From Xanthomonas phaseoli pv. phaseoli (GTDB lineage: Bacteria > Pseudomonadota > Gammaproteobacteria > Xanthomonadales > Xanthomonadaceae): a DNA stretch of 64,000 bases. Under the pieces are notes generated by a model. It made no database searches and was not told where the DNA came from. It was given only the letters and a program-made list of their open reading frames with translations. Below are positions 18,692 through 28,539 of this stretch, piece by piece (position 1 is the first letter of the stretch; each line of letters opens with the position of its first letter). Made by a program: the position numbers and the translations under genes. The stretch is from positions 2,356,001 to 2,420,000 of the forward strand of contig CP094243.1 of the NCBI GenBank assembly GCA_022749655.1, in the 5' to 3' direction.

Positions 18692-20709
18692 TCAGCGCCA
18701 GATCTTGATCTGGTCCGCGTCCACGCGCTGCATCGGCTGGCCGACCTTGCAGCTGAAGGCCGCACCGAATTCCGGCAAGTTGGACAGCGGGCCGTTGGTG
18801 CGCCACTGGCCCGGTGCGCGGATGTCGGCGCTTGCGCGCTGTACCGCTTCGTTGGGCGACAACTGCTGCGCCCACAGTCCGGCCCAAGCGGTGTGAAGAA
18901 GGCCTGCTTGTCGGCCTCGGTGGCTGCCGGCTGCGCCTTGCCGAACGCCTGCCAGGCCAATTCGACGCCGGCCAGATCGGCCAGGTTTTCTTCGGCGGTC
19001 TGCGCGCCATTGACCTTGGCGTTGGGCACGCCCGGGTACGGGTAGGCCGAGAACTGCGTGGCGACCTTGTTGGTCAGCATCGTCCAGCTCGCCTTTTCGG
19101 CTGGTGTCCACCAGCTGCGCAATTCGCCCTTGGCATCGACCAGCGAGCCCTTGGCATCGATCGCACGGGTGATCTCGTGTGCGACCAGCGCACCGTAGGC
19201 ACCGTACTGCGCGGCCTGGGTGCCGCCGGTGGTCAACACCGGTGCCTGCAACACGGCGGCGGTGACGATCAGGCGGTTCTGCGCGATGTCGTAGGCCACC
19301 GCTGGCTGCTGCGGCAGCACGTCCCAGCGACGGTCGGCGTTGCCCTTGCCGATGCGCTTCATCTCTTCGCGGTGGCGCCAGGTCGAGGCGATCAGCATAT
19401 TGCCGCCGAAGCTACCGCGCCCCATCGGCTGCACGGTGTAATCCAGGTCGCGTCGCGGTGCGCCGACTTCGATCTTCATCGCGGCCAGCTTGGCCTTGGC
19501 TTCGGCCACCACCTCGCCGTTGCCCCAACCGGTGCGCTCCAGCGCGGCCAGCTGCGCATCGCGCACCTGGTCGGCGATGGCTTCGGCCTGGCGACGGGTG
19601 TCGCTGCTCAGATAACGCGACACGTACTCGCGGCCGAGCATCGGGCCGGCGGCCACGTTGATCGCGTCCAGCACCTGCTGCCAACGCTGCGGCGGCACCG
19701 CATCGCCACGCAGCAGACGGCCGCGGAACTGGTATTCGGCATCGTGGAAGCTCTTGGACAGGTACGGTGCCATCGCATCGCCCACGCGCCAGCGCAGGTA
19801 GGCCTTCCACTGGTCCGGCTTGATGCTGACGATCATGCTGTCGAGTTGCTTGAACATGGCCGGGTCGGCCATCGACACCAGGTCGTCCTTGACGCCCTGC
19901 GCTTCCAGAAAGTCGGCCAGGCGCAGGTTCTTGTACTGCTTGCTCAGTTCCTTGGTGGCGATCGGTGCGTAGTTGTTGAACGGGTTGTTGATGCCCTGCA
20001 CCGACTGCGCGCTACGCGCCAGCGCGGTTTCGATCTGCAGCACGGAGGCGGCGTCGGCGTCGAGCTTGTCGGCGGCGGTGCCGGTGAGCGCCAGGATCTG
20101 CTTGACGTACGCGCGGTAGCGGCCCATCAGCGCCTGGGTGTCGGCGTCGGTGCGGGTGTAGAAGGCCGGGTCGGGCAGGCCCATGCCGCCCTGCATGAAG
20201 TAACCGATATGGCGATCGAGCGCCTTCAGGTCCACGTCCGGGCCGAAATTGAAGCCGACCGGAATACCGACCTGATGCAACGCGGCGATGGAAGCGGGCA
20301 CATCCTTGGCCTTCTTGATCGCGTCGATGCGCGAGAGCAGCGGGGCGATCGGGTTGGAGCCGTCTTTCTCGACAGCCGCTTCGTCCAGGCCGCTGGCCCA
20401 GAAATCGCCGAGCAGCTTCTGCACGTTGCCCTGCGGGGACTTCATCGATGCATCGAGCAACTCGCGCTGCTGCTGCAGGGCGCGCTCGGACAATTGACCC
20501 AGCGCGGTGACGGCGCCGGCCTGCGGCACGGGATTGGCCTTGAGCCAGCTGGCGTTGGCGTAGTCGTAGAAATTGGTGCAGGCCGCCGAGACGGCCGGAG
20601 CCTTGGGCGCTGCGGCCTTCTTCTTGCGAGCTGCGTCGGCGTCGGGGGCGGACAGCAGCGAGATCAGGCTGAAGCCAAGAGCGAGGGCAAGCGGACGAAT
20701 GGTGGGCAT
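18692..20709 (-). CDS. M13-family peptidase paralog with degenerate zinc site; frameshift near the C-terminus
   Basis: A 672-residue neprilysin-like (M13, PepO) protein with a signal peptide (LALALGFSLISLLSAPDADA). The domain order is that of M13: ACTNFYDYANASWLKANP near residue 43, then the helical N-domain and the catalytic domain. But the zinc motif reads HEITR instead of HExxH, and the substrate motif NAYY is replaced by VAYD; only EENLAD, holding the third zinc ligand, is kept. It is therefore probably not an active peptidase (inference). The C-terminal end (LWAQQLSPNEAVQRA, then FSCKVGQPM) is in another frame; adding one base near 18890-18894 restores it. It is the last of three tandem M13 genes on this strand. 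Confidence 0.8.
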
Positions 20710-20820
20710 CGAGAAGAAGGGTGGCCAGATTGAAGTCGGCGAAGTTTAGCAAGGCCGGGGGCCGTGCAGGCAGGCGCCTGCTGCCGTTCGTCCTCGCTAA
20801 CGGCCGTTTGCATGAACGTG

Positions 20821-20844
20821 ACAGGCCCGCGCGTGCGGGCCTGT
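20821..20844. terminator. Hairpin after the second M13 gene
   Basis: ACAGGCCCGC and GCGGGCCTGT form a ten-base stem with a four-base loop. No T tract follows on the minus strand, so its role as a terminator is uncertain. Confidence 0.4.
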
Positions 20845-20878
20845 ACGGTGGTGTCGCATTGGAAGCCCTTGCAGTCGC

Positions 20879-22974
20879 TTACCAGATTACGACGCGGTCC
20901 TTGTCCGGGCGCACCATCGCATCGCCTGCCTTGCAGGAGAACGCCTGGGCGAACTGCGGCATGTTGGAGGGCGAGGTGATGGCCCGCAGGTTGGAGGGCG
21001 AGTGCGGGTCGGAAGCCAGATAGACCAGTTGCTGTTGCTCGCGGACCCGCTCGCGCCAGTTGCGTGCAAAGCCCAGGAAAAACCGTTGTTCCGGGCGGTA
21101 GCCATCGATCGCCTGTGCGCGCTCGGGATGCGCACGCAATGCGGTTTGCAATGCGTTGTAGGCAATGTTGATGCCGCCGAGATCGGCGATGTTTTCGCCC
21201 AGGGTGAGCTTGCCGTTGACGTGCAGGGTTGGATGGTTCGGCAGCGGCACATAGGCGTCGAATTGCTTGACCAGCAAATCTGTGCGCGCTTCGAAGGCTT
21301 TGCGATCCTGCGGGGTCCACCAATTGACATTGTTGCCCGCACCATCGAACTGGCTGCCTTGATCGTCGAAACCATGCGACGCCTCATGGCCGATGACGGC
21401 GCCGATCGCGCCGTAGTTCAGCGCGTCATCCGCGTTGGCATCGAAGAATGGCGGCTGCAGGATGGCGGCCGGGAAATTGATGGTGTTCGTCTGGGGGCTG
21501 TAGTACGCGTTGACCGTCTGCGGCGTCATCGTCCAGCGCTTGCGATCGGTGGGTTTGCCGATCTGCGCAATGTCGTAGTGGTAGTTGAACTTCGCCGCGG
21601 CCTGCAGGTTGCGGTAATACGCGCCAGGCACGATATCCAGCCCGGACCAGTCGCGCCACGTGTCCGGGTAACCGATGTTGGGCAGGAAGGTTTCCCACTT
21701 TGCCAAGGCCTTGGCCTTGGTTTGCTCGCTCATCCAGTCGACGTGCTCGATCCGCGTCTTGAGTGCGGCGCGGATGTTGTCCACCAATTCGGCGGCGCGT
21801 TGCTTGGTGTCGGGCGTGAAGACCTTGGCGACGTACAGTTGGCCCAGGCCTTCGCCCATGGCGACGTTGACCGCACCAAGGACGCGCTTCCAGCGCGGCC
21901 GCTGTTCGGGCTGCCCGGACAGCGTCTTTCCATAAAAGGCGAAGTTGTTATCGACGAACGCCTTGCTGAGCTGCCTGGACGCGCCATCGATGGTGTGGAA
22001 GCGCAGATATGCCTGCCACTGCGCCACCGGCGCGGTGGCTAGTTGTTGGTCGAATGCTGCAAAAAAGCGCGGTTGCGACAGCGAGAAACCGGGGCCGACA
22101 TCCACGCCCTGCGCGGCGAAGAAGGTTGTCCACGAAAAGTGCGGCGTGATCTTGTCGGCATCGGCAACGCTGAGGAAGTGGTATTGATTCTTGGGTTGGC
22201 GGGCGTCGGTCGGTGCAAGCGATGCAGCAGCCAGGCGCGATTCGAGGGCCATGACGTCCTTTGCCTGGCGTTTGGCCGTGTCGGCATCGCTGCCGGTGAG
22301 TTCGAACGATTTGGCGATGTAGGCGAGGTAGGCTGCGCGGATGGGAGCGTATTGCGCAGCGGTGTAATAGTCCTTGGTCGGCAGGCCCAGGCCACCTTCC
22401 CCGCCAAAGCCGATCTGCTGCTCAGCCTTGTGGAAATCGGGGCCGGCACCGAACTCGAACACGAGTGCGTCGCCCTCTGCGTAGCGTTTGGTGATGTAGT
22501 CGGCAATCGCGGTGCTGGAGTCGAGTGCGGCAATGGCTTCCAGCTGCGGACGGATGGGCTGGTCGCCTGCTGCTTCGATGGCGGTTTCATCCATGCCGGA
22601 GGCGTACAGCAAGCCCAGCTTGCGGGTCAGGGGATCGGCCTGTTTGTCTGCCTGCTTTGCGGCGGCTTCGATAATCTGTCGCTGCGTGGCCAGGCTCTTT
22701 TCCAGCAGTTCGTCGAACACGCCCCAGCTGGTCTTGTCGGGTGGGATCGGATTGGCCTTGGCCCACTTGGCATTGACGAAGGTATCCAGGTTCGTGCAAG
22801 CGCCCGACCCTGTATCCAGATCGCCGATATCGAAGGCAGGCCTGGATGCAGGGGCGGTTGCCGCGGGCGCCTGCGTGGCCGGCATTGGCACGTTGCGATC
22901 GTCGGGCATGCGGTTGCAGCCCCCAGGGCGACCAGCAGGGAAAGGGCGAGTGTCGAAGTCTTGATGGCCGACAT
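20879..22974 (-). CDS. M13-family zinc endopeptidase lipoprotein; frameshift at the lipobox
   Basis: A 698-residue PepO-type metalloendopeptidase with intact motifs: VNAYYSP near residue 530, zinc motif GHEASHGFDDQGSQF near residue 570, and GENIADLGG near residue 630 with the third ligand. The N-terminus MSAIKTSTLALSLLVAL lies in another frame; adding one base to the run at 22920-22924 gives LVALGGCNRMPDD, a clear lipobox. It is thus an envelope lipoprotein that should act on oligopeptides in the periplasm or outside the cell. ACTNLDTFVNAKWAKANP marks the start of the mature N-domain. It sits between a degenerate and an intact paralog. Confidence 0.88.
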
Positions 22975-23362
22975 GGACGAAAGTCGCGGGAAGGAGCGCC
23001 GAGGATAGGCGGGCGCTGCCGTGCTGGCGCATGCGTGTGAGCTTTGTTGAGCCTTGCATTTAAGTTGCCGACTGTCAGCCCACAGATGCCCTGATGCGCG
23101 GAGAAACACCGCATTCACGCCATCCCGCGAGCGAACAAACAGCGCCGCAAACCTCGGTGATCAGGGCTGTTCAACGCAGGGCGCGCGATTGCCGCCTGAT
23201 GGATGCAGGCACGGCCGGTGCACCCTGTACGGGACAAGGCCTGGTGCGTCCGGGCGTTTGGACGCGCAGCGCGCGATCGTGCCGGCATTGCACTGCATTG
23301 CCTCCAAAAAAACGGGCGACGATCTTTCGATCGCCGCCCGCATCATTTACAGCAATGCGCAA
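22975..23362. other. Intergenic region between the second and third M13 genes
   Basis: No gene recognised. It contains the terminator of the third M13 gene (23306-23340) and presumably the promoter of the second, so the tandem genes are probably transcribed separately. Confidence 0.5.
23303..23340 (-). terminator. Rho-independent terminator of the third M13 gene
   Basis: On the minus strand CGGGCGGCGATC pairs with GATCGTCGCCCG (one G-T pair) around GAAA, followed by seven T residues (the A run at 23306-23312). Confidence 0.9.
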
Positions 23363-25485
23363 TTACCAGATCACGACCTGCTTGTCGCCCTGGCGCACCA
23401 TCGCATCGCCCGGCTTGCACGAGAACGCGGCGGCGAATGCCGGCATGTTCGACGGCGCACCGATGGCACGGAAGTTGGCCGGCGCATGCGGGTCGGTCTT
23501 CAGGCGCACCACCAGCTCTTCCGGGGTGAAGTTGCGACGCCACACCGTGGCCCAGTTGAGGAAGAAGCGCTGGTCGCGGGTGATGCCGTCGGTCTTGGGG
23601 TCGTCCTTGCCGGCGGTGGCGGTCTTCATGGCGTCGTAGGCGGTGTTCAGGCCACCCAGGTCGGCGATGTTCTCGCCCAGGGTCAGGTCGCCCTTGACCT
23701 TGTCGCCGGCCGGCGTGCGGTAGCCGTCGAACTGCGCCACCAGCTTGCCGGTGCGGGCCTTGAACGCGTCCAGGTCCTTCTGCGTCCACCAACCCGGATC
23801 GGGGATGAAGTTGCCATCGGCGCCGAAGCGGCTGCCCTGGTCGTCGTAACCGTGGGTCATCTCATGGCCGATCACTGCACCGATGCCGCCATAGTTCATT
23901 TCTTCCGGCGCATTCGGGTCGAAGAACGGCGGTTGCAGGATGGCGGCCGGGAACACGATCTCGTTCTGCAGCGGGTTGTAATAGGCATTGACCGTCTGCG
24001 GGCTCATGCCCCATTCGGTCTTGTCCACCGGCTTGCCGATCTTGGACAGGTTCCACTTGTAGTTGAATTCCTGCGCCGCCATCACGTTGCCCAGGTAGCT
24101 GTCGCGGCCGGTGCTCAGGCCGTTCCACTCGCGCCACTTTTCCGGGTAGCCGATCTTGGGCGTGAAGCTTTCCCACTTGGCGATCGCCTTGGTCTTGGTC
24201 TCCGGGCTCATCCAGTCCAGCTTTTCGATGCGGGCCTTGAGCGCGGTGCGCAGATTGGTCACCAAGGTTTCCATCTTGGCCTTGGAATCGGCCGGGAAGG
24301 CGACCTTGACGTACAGCTGGCCCAGCGCTTCGCCGGCCTGGCCGTTGATGGTGGCCAGCACGCGCTTCCAACGCGGCTTGATTTCCTTCTGGCCGCGCAT
24401 GGTCTTGTTGTAGAACGCAAAGCTCTCATCGACGAACGGCTGGCTCAGGAACGGCGAAGCGCCATCGACGGTGTGGAAGCGCAGGTAGGCGCGCCAGATC
24501 GCCGGGTCGGTGTCGGCGATCATCTTGCTCACTTCCTGGTGGAAGGCGGGGATCGCCAGCGAGAACATCTCCGGCGTGGCCACGCCCTGCGACTTGAAGA
24601 GCTCGGTCCACGACCAGTTCGGGGTCAGCTTGTCGGCCTCGGCCGGGGAAATCGGGTTGTAGGCCAGCGAGGCATCGCGCGACATCTGGGTGCTGGTCTT
24701 GGAGACCTTGGCCAGGCGGGTTTCGAAGGCGACCACTTGCTTGGCCTGCGCGGCGGCATCGGCCGCAGCCACGCCGGACAGTTCCAGCACCTTGGCCACG
24801 TGCGCCTGGTAAGCCTCCAGCTTGGCCTTGTTGGCGGGGCTGGTGTAGTACTCCGGGTCCGGCAGGCCCAGGCCGCCCTGCATGGCGTAGGCGATGTTCT
24901 GGCTGGACTTCTTGAAGTCCGCTTCGGCGCCGAAGCCGAAAAGCGCGTTGTTGCCTTTGGCCGCGCTGCTGCGCAGGTAGTCGACCAACTTGGTCTGGTC
25001 GCTGATGGCGTCGATGGCGGCCAGTTCCGGCTTCAGCGGCTCGATGCCCTGCGCGTTGATCTTGGCTTCGTCCATGCCGGTCGACCACAGGTCGCCGACG
25101 ATCTTTTCCACGCCGGTGGCCTTGCTGTCGGCGGCGGCTTGTTCCACCAACTGCCGCTGGATCGCATTGGAGCGCTCGTCGAGCATCTCGAACGCGCCCC
25201 AGCTGGTGCGGTCGCTCGGCACCGGGTTGGCGGCCAGGAACTTGGCATTGGCATAGGCGTTCAGATCGGTACAGGCGTTGCTGCCGGGGTCCAGGTCGGC
25301 CGCGGTGAACTGGTTCACTGCCGGCAGCTTGCTCTGGTCCAGGGTCAGCGTCTTGGGCGCCGCCGGGGTGGTGGCCGCGGTGCCGCCCGCCGGGGCCGCG
25401 GGCGCGGCGTCTTCGGACTTTTGCAACCGCTCAGGGCGGTGGCCACGGCCAGGGTCAGCGTCAATAAATGAGGTGTACGAATCAC
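23363..25485 (-). CDS. M13-family zinc endopeptidase lipoprotein; frameshift after the lipobox
   Basis: A 707-residue PepO-type peptidase with all catalytic motifs: VNAYYNPLQNEIVFPA near residue 535, GHEMTHGYDDQGSRF near residue 580, and GENIADLGGLN near residue 640. A GTG start at 25485 has GGAG six bases upstream and begins MIRTPHLLTLTLAVATALSG. Adding one A to the four-base run 25419-25422 gives ALSGCKKSEDAAPAAP, a lipobox, and joins signal and mature protein. An Ala/Pro/Thr-rich linker follows before ACTDLNAYANAKFLAANP. Its own terminator and the gap upstream of the second gene suggest separate transcription of the three paralogs. Confidence 0.88.
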
Positions 25486-25913
25486 GAAGGACTCCAGAAG
25501 CATCAATGGGAAGCCCCGTCGCCGGGGCCGTGGCCGGCACTCTACGCCTCGCCAGCCGGATGGCATGGTGTCGAAGGTCATGGGTGCGGGATGTAGAGGG
25601 CCGGGCGAGGCGCCAGCTGTTGAGGCGCGGCGGCGTCGACCATCATGTGAGCCACCCGGCCAGCGCCAGCAGTACAACGGCGGCGCCGCCGATCACGCAA
25701 CATCCAGCTGTCGGCTTGACGTGCCGGCCTGCTCAGCCGCGAATCCTTAGGCGTGGCACTTGCTGCAACGCCTAAGGCGACTTTGCAGCGGCCGTTCTTC
25801 GTCTTGCCGGCGGCACGCGCCGGCGCGGTGGTGCGTTGGGAGCGACGGGCAGGCGCTCAGACGCTGTCGCTGCCAGATGGTGGGCGCGGGTGAGCGGTGC
25901 TATATACCAGTGC
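25486..25913. other. Divergent intergenic region with a long hairpin
   Basis: Lies between the third M13 gene (minus) and the disrupted oxidoreductase (plus). Apart from the hairpin at 25745-25777, I see nothing coding. Confidence 0.5.
25745..25777. repeat. Perfect 10-bp inverted repeat with 13-base loop
   Basis: CCTTAGGCGT (25745-25754) and ACGCCTAAGG (25768-25777). There is no adjacent T tract and it is not at a gene end, so it is more likely a regulatory or relic structure than a terminator. Confidence 0.5.
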
Positions 25914-26305
25914 ATGCCCATCGCCCCTGAACCTTTGGATGCACTGATCATCGGCGCCGGCCACAACGGGTTGGTGTGCGCTGCCTATCTGGCCAAGGCT
26001 GGCAAGCGGGTGCTGGTGTTGGAAGCGCGCGGGGTGGTTGGCGGCGCGGCGGTGACCGAGGAATTTCATGCCGGTTTCCGCAATTCGGTGGCGGCGTACA
26101 CGGTGTCGTTGCTGCAGCCCAAGGTCATCGCCGATCTGGCACTGGAGCGCCATGGCCTGCATGTGGTGCCGCGACGGATCAACAATTTTCTGCCGTTGCC
26201 CAACTGTGACTATCTGCTTGCCGGGGCAGGGCGCACGGCACAGGAAGTTGCCAAGTTTTCAGCGCGGGATGCTGCCGCCTTGCCTGCCTACGAAGCGCGG
26301 TTGGA
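25914..26305 (+). pseudogene. FAD-dependent oxidoreductase (phytoene desaturase-like), 5' fragment
   Basis: Codes for the first 130 residues of a large flavoprotein: the FAD motif LDALIIGAGHNGLVCAAYLA, the second FAD segment RVLVLEARGVVGGAAVTEE, then FHAGFRNSVAAYTVSLLQPK. This is the pattern of the phytoene-dehydrogenase-like NAD(P)/FAD oxidoreductases (PDS/CrtI superfamily), whose substrates in bacteria lacking a carotenoid cluster are mostly unknown. The frame is cut at 26305 by an IS3-family element; its other part resumes at 27500. The gene must be non-functional here. Confidence 0.85.
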
Positions 26306-26343
26306 GGGTAATCCCCCACTTTTAGCGGTCGCCAGAAGTGGAG

Positions 26344-27171
26344 CTAAGCGGCCATCGCCAACTTCATGGCAGGCGTGATGCCGCCGAGCGCCATATTCGG
26401 ACGCTCGTGGTTGTACGTCCATAGCCAGCGGGTGGCTTTGTCCTGCACCTGGTCGATGGTGTCGAACAGGGTTTGGGCGAGCCAAGCGTAGCGGATGGTG
26501 CGGTTGTAGCGTTCAACGTAGGCGTTCTGCTGTGGCTTGCCCGGCTGGATGTGCTCGACCCGGATGCCATGCCGCTGCGCCCAGGACAGCAACGCGCCAC
26601 TGATGTATTCAGGGCCGTTGTCGCAGCGGATCACGGCGGGCTTGCCGCGCCACTCGATGATCTGCTCCAGCGATCGGATCACCCGGGCTGACGGCAGCGA
26701 CAGGTCGACCTCGATCCCCAGTCCCTCGCGATTGAAGTCGTCGAGCACGTTGAACAGCCTGAAGCTGCGGCCGTCGGCCAGCTGGTCGTGCATGAAGTCC
26801 ATCGACCAGACTTGGTTGATCGTCTCCGGCACCGCCAGTGGCTGCGGCCGCTCACGCACCAGCCGCTTCTTCGGCTTGATCCGCAGGTTCAACTCCAACT
26901 CGCGGTAGATCCGGTAGATCCGCTTGTGGTTCCAACCAAAGCCCTTCACGTTGCGCAGGTACAGGTAGCACAGGCCAAAGCCCCAGTCGCGATGGGCGGT
27001 CGTCAACCGGATCAGCCAGTCGGCGATCCGGGCGTTCTGCTCGCTGGCCTTGGCCTGGTAGCGGAAGCAGGTCTGGCTCACCGCGAAGGTCTGGCAGGCG
27101 TGGCGGATGTTCGTGCGCCCGCTCGTGACCGCCGATTGGGCCATCTCGCGTCGCTGAGATGGCCTCACCAT
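26344..27171 (-). CDS. IS3-family transposase OrfB (catalytic DDE domain)
   Basis: About 275 residues from the ATG at 27171, which overlaps the end of orfA. The integrase core has the DDE triad: first Asp in [11 protein letters not shown], second in [11 protein letters not shown], and Glu in [13 protein letters not shown]. An N-terminal HTH_21-like part ([36 protein letters not shown]) precedes it. The frame is open upstream into orfA, so a -1 shift at the A run yields the OrfAB transposase. No stop or frameshift is seen, so the element may still be active. Confidence 0.92.
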   Translation of the reverse strand: MVRPSQRREMAQSAVTSGRTNIRHACQTFAVSQTCFRYQAKASEQNARIADWLIRLTTAHRDWGFGLCYLYLRNVKGFGWNHKRIYRIYRELELNLRIKPKKRLVRERPQPLAVPETINQVWSMDFMHDQLADGRSFRLFNVLDDFNREGLGIEVDLSLPSARVIRSLEQIIEWRGKPAVIRCDNGPEYISGALLSWAQRHGIRVEHIQPGKPQQNAYVERYNRTIRYAWLAQTLFDTIDQVQDKATRWLWTYNHERPNMALGGITPAMKLAMAA

Positions 27172-27431
27172 TTTTTTGCGAGCGCTTCCTTCAGCAGGTC
27201 GGTACTGAGCTGCGCCTCGGCGTACATCTTCTTGAGCCGGCGGTTCTCCTCCTCCAGCTCCTTCATGCGCGCGACCATGGACACGTCCATGCCGCCGAAC
27301 TTGCTGCGCCACTTGTAGAACGTGGCAGAGCTGATGCCGTGCTCGCGGCACAGCTCCGGCACGGGCGCACCGGCCTGGGCCTGCTTGAGCACGGCGATGA
27401 TCTGGCTGTCGGTAAAGCGGGACTTCTTCAT
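27165..27431 (-). CDS. IS3-family transposase OrfA (HTH and leucine zipper)
   Basis: An 88-residue DNA-binding protein: helix-turn-helix around [20 protein letters not shown] (residues 27-46), then a coiled-coil region [19 protein letters not shown] used for multimerisation. The ATG at 27431 is preceded by GAGGAGG. It ends LAKKW-stop, and the A7 run at 27171-27177 on the coding strand (written as T on plus) allows -1 slippage into orfB. Confidence 0.92.
   Translation of the reverse strand: MKKSRFTDSQIIAVLKQAQAGAPVPELCREHGISSATFYKWRSKFGGMDVSMVARMKELEEENRRLKKMYAEAQLSTDLLKEALAKKW
27171..27177 (-). promoter_or_regulatory. Programmed -1 frameshift site A_AAA_AAA
   Basis: Seven A residues on the coding strand directly before the TGG TGA end of orfA. 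A -1 slip changes the reading from the OrfA ending to the OrfB frame, the standard way IS3 elements make OrfAB (known). Confidence 0.75.
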
Positions 27432-27499
27432 GGAACCTCCTCGGGAAAGGGGACGAGAAAATTCCACTTCTGGCGTCTGCTAATGGGCGGGGATTACCC

Positions 27500-28429
27500 A
27501 CCGCCTACGTGTTGTTGCATCACGTGTTCGGGCAGAGCAATGGGGTCAAGGGAGCGTGGGGCCACGCCATTGGGGGCATGGGCGCGATCACTCAGGCCAT
27601 GGCCGCCAGCGCGCGCGAGCACGGGGCGCAGATCCGTACCGGCTGCGCGGTGGCGCACGTGCTGGTAGAGCAAGGGCATGCGGTCGGTGTCGTCACGACT
27701 GCTGGCGACACGATCCGCGCCCGCGCGGTCGTGGCCAACGTCAACCCGAAACTGCTGTATCAGCGCCTGATGCGCCCAGGCGACGTACCTGCGACAACGC
27801 GCGAACGTATTGCCCATTACCGCTGCGGGTCGGGTACCTTCCGCATGAATGTCGCGCTCTCGCGCCTGCCGGACTTCACCGCGTTACCCGGCGATGGCGA
27901 TCACCTGACCGCCGGCATCATCCTGGCACCGAGCCTGGACTACATGGACCGCGCCTGGCATGACGCGCGCGCGTTGGGATGTTCGCGTGAGCCTGTGGTC
28001 GAACTGCTCATTCCCAGCACCCTGGACCACACCCTTGCGCCGCCGGGCCAGCATGTCGCCAGCCTGTTCTGCCAGCATGTGGCACCGCAACTGCCCGACG
28101 GCAGGCGATGGGACGATTACCGCGAAGAGGTGGCCGATCTGATGATCGCCACGGTGGAGCGCTACGCGCCCGGGTTTGCCACATCGGTCCTGGGCCGGCA
28201 AGTGCTGAGCCCGCTCGATCTGGAACGCATCTTCGGCCTGGTTGGCGGCGACATCTTTCACGGCGCCCTCAGCCTCAATCAGCTTTTCAGCGCACGCCCG
28301 CTGCTGGGCCAGGGTGCGTATCGCGGCGCGGTGCCAGGGCTGTATCTGTGTGGATCCGGGACCCATCCCGGCGGAGGTGTGACGGGTGCGCCTGGGCATA
28401 ATGCGGCGCGGGTGATTTTGGGTGGGTGA
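27500..28429 (+). pseudogene. FAD-dependent oxidoreductase (phytoene desaturase-like), 3' fragment
   Basis: Codes for about 309 C-terminal residues of the same flavoprotein: [40 protein letters not shown], and the closing FAD motif GLYLCGSGTHPGGGVTGAPG. The two fragments together give about 440 residues, while relatives as I recall have over 500; the segment between LPAYEARLE and TAYVLLHH is absent. So the IS insertion seems to have come with a loss of roughly 80-95 codons, or an IS-mediated deletion happened later. Confidence 0.82.
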
Positions 28430-28455
28430 GAACTCGCCTCGGACTCTCGGTGCAG

Positions 28456-28484
28456 AGAAAAAGGCCCCGGAAACCGAGGCCTTG
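28456..28484 (-). terminator. Rho-independent terminator of the Oar-like receptor
   Basis: AAGGCCCCGG (28461-28470) pairs with CCGAGGCCTT (28474-28483) with one mismatch; on the minus strand TTTTT follows. It lies about 55 bases past the receptor stop codon. Confidence 0.8.
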
Positions 28485-28539
28485 GAGTAAATAACGTGAT
28501 CCCTGGAAGCGTCGCATGGACGCCTCCAGGGTCCTGCGA

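Larger units (their letters stand above)
26306..27499 (-). mobile_element. IS3-family insertion sequence, complete, with terminal inverted repeats
   Basis: A 1194-bp element. The ends form inverted repeats of 37 bases with 31 matches (26306-26342 and 27463-27499), both starting GGGTAATCCCC and ending AGAAGTGGA. Inside are orfA and orfB on the minus strand with a seven-A slippery run at their junction, typical of IS3-family frameshifting. The transposase style ([12 protein letters not shown] ... ALAKKW) is like the IS407 branch; the exact IS name cannot be given without a search. The flanks TTGGA and ACCGC do not show a target-site duplication. Confidence 0.9.

Noticed and set aside
23054..25471. 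An 805-codon open frame antisense to the third M13 peptidase.
   Set aside because: It mirrors a conserved gene and has no recognisable domain; its composition is that of a reverse-frame shadow. Similar shadows over copy 1 and over fimV were also rejected.
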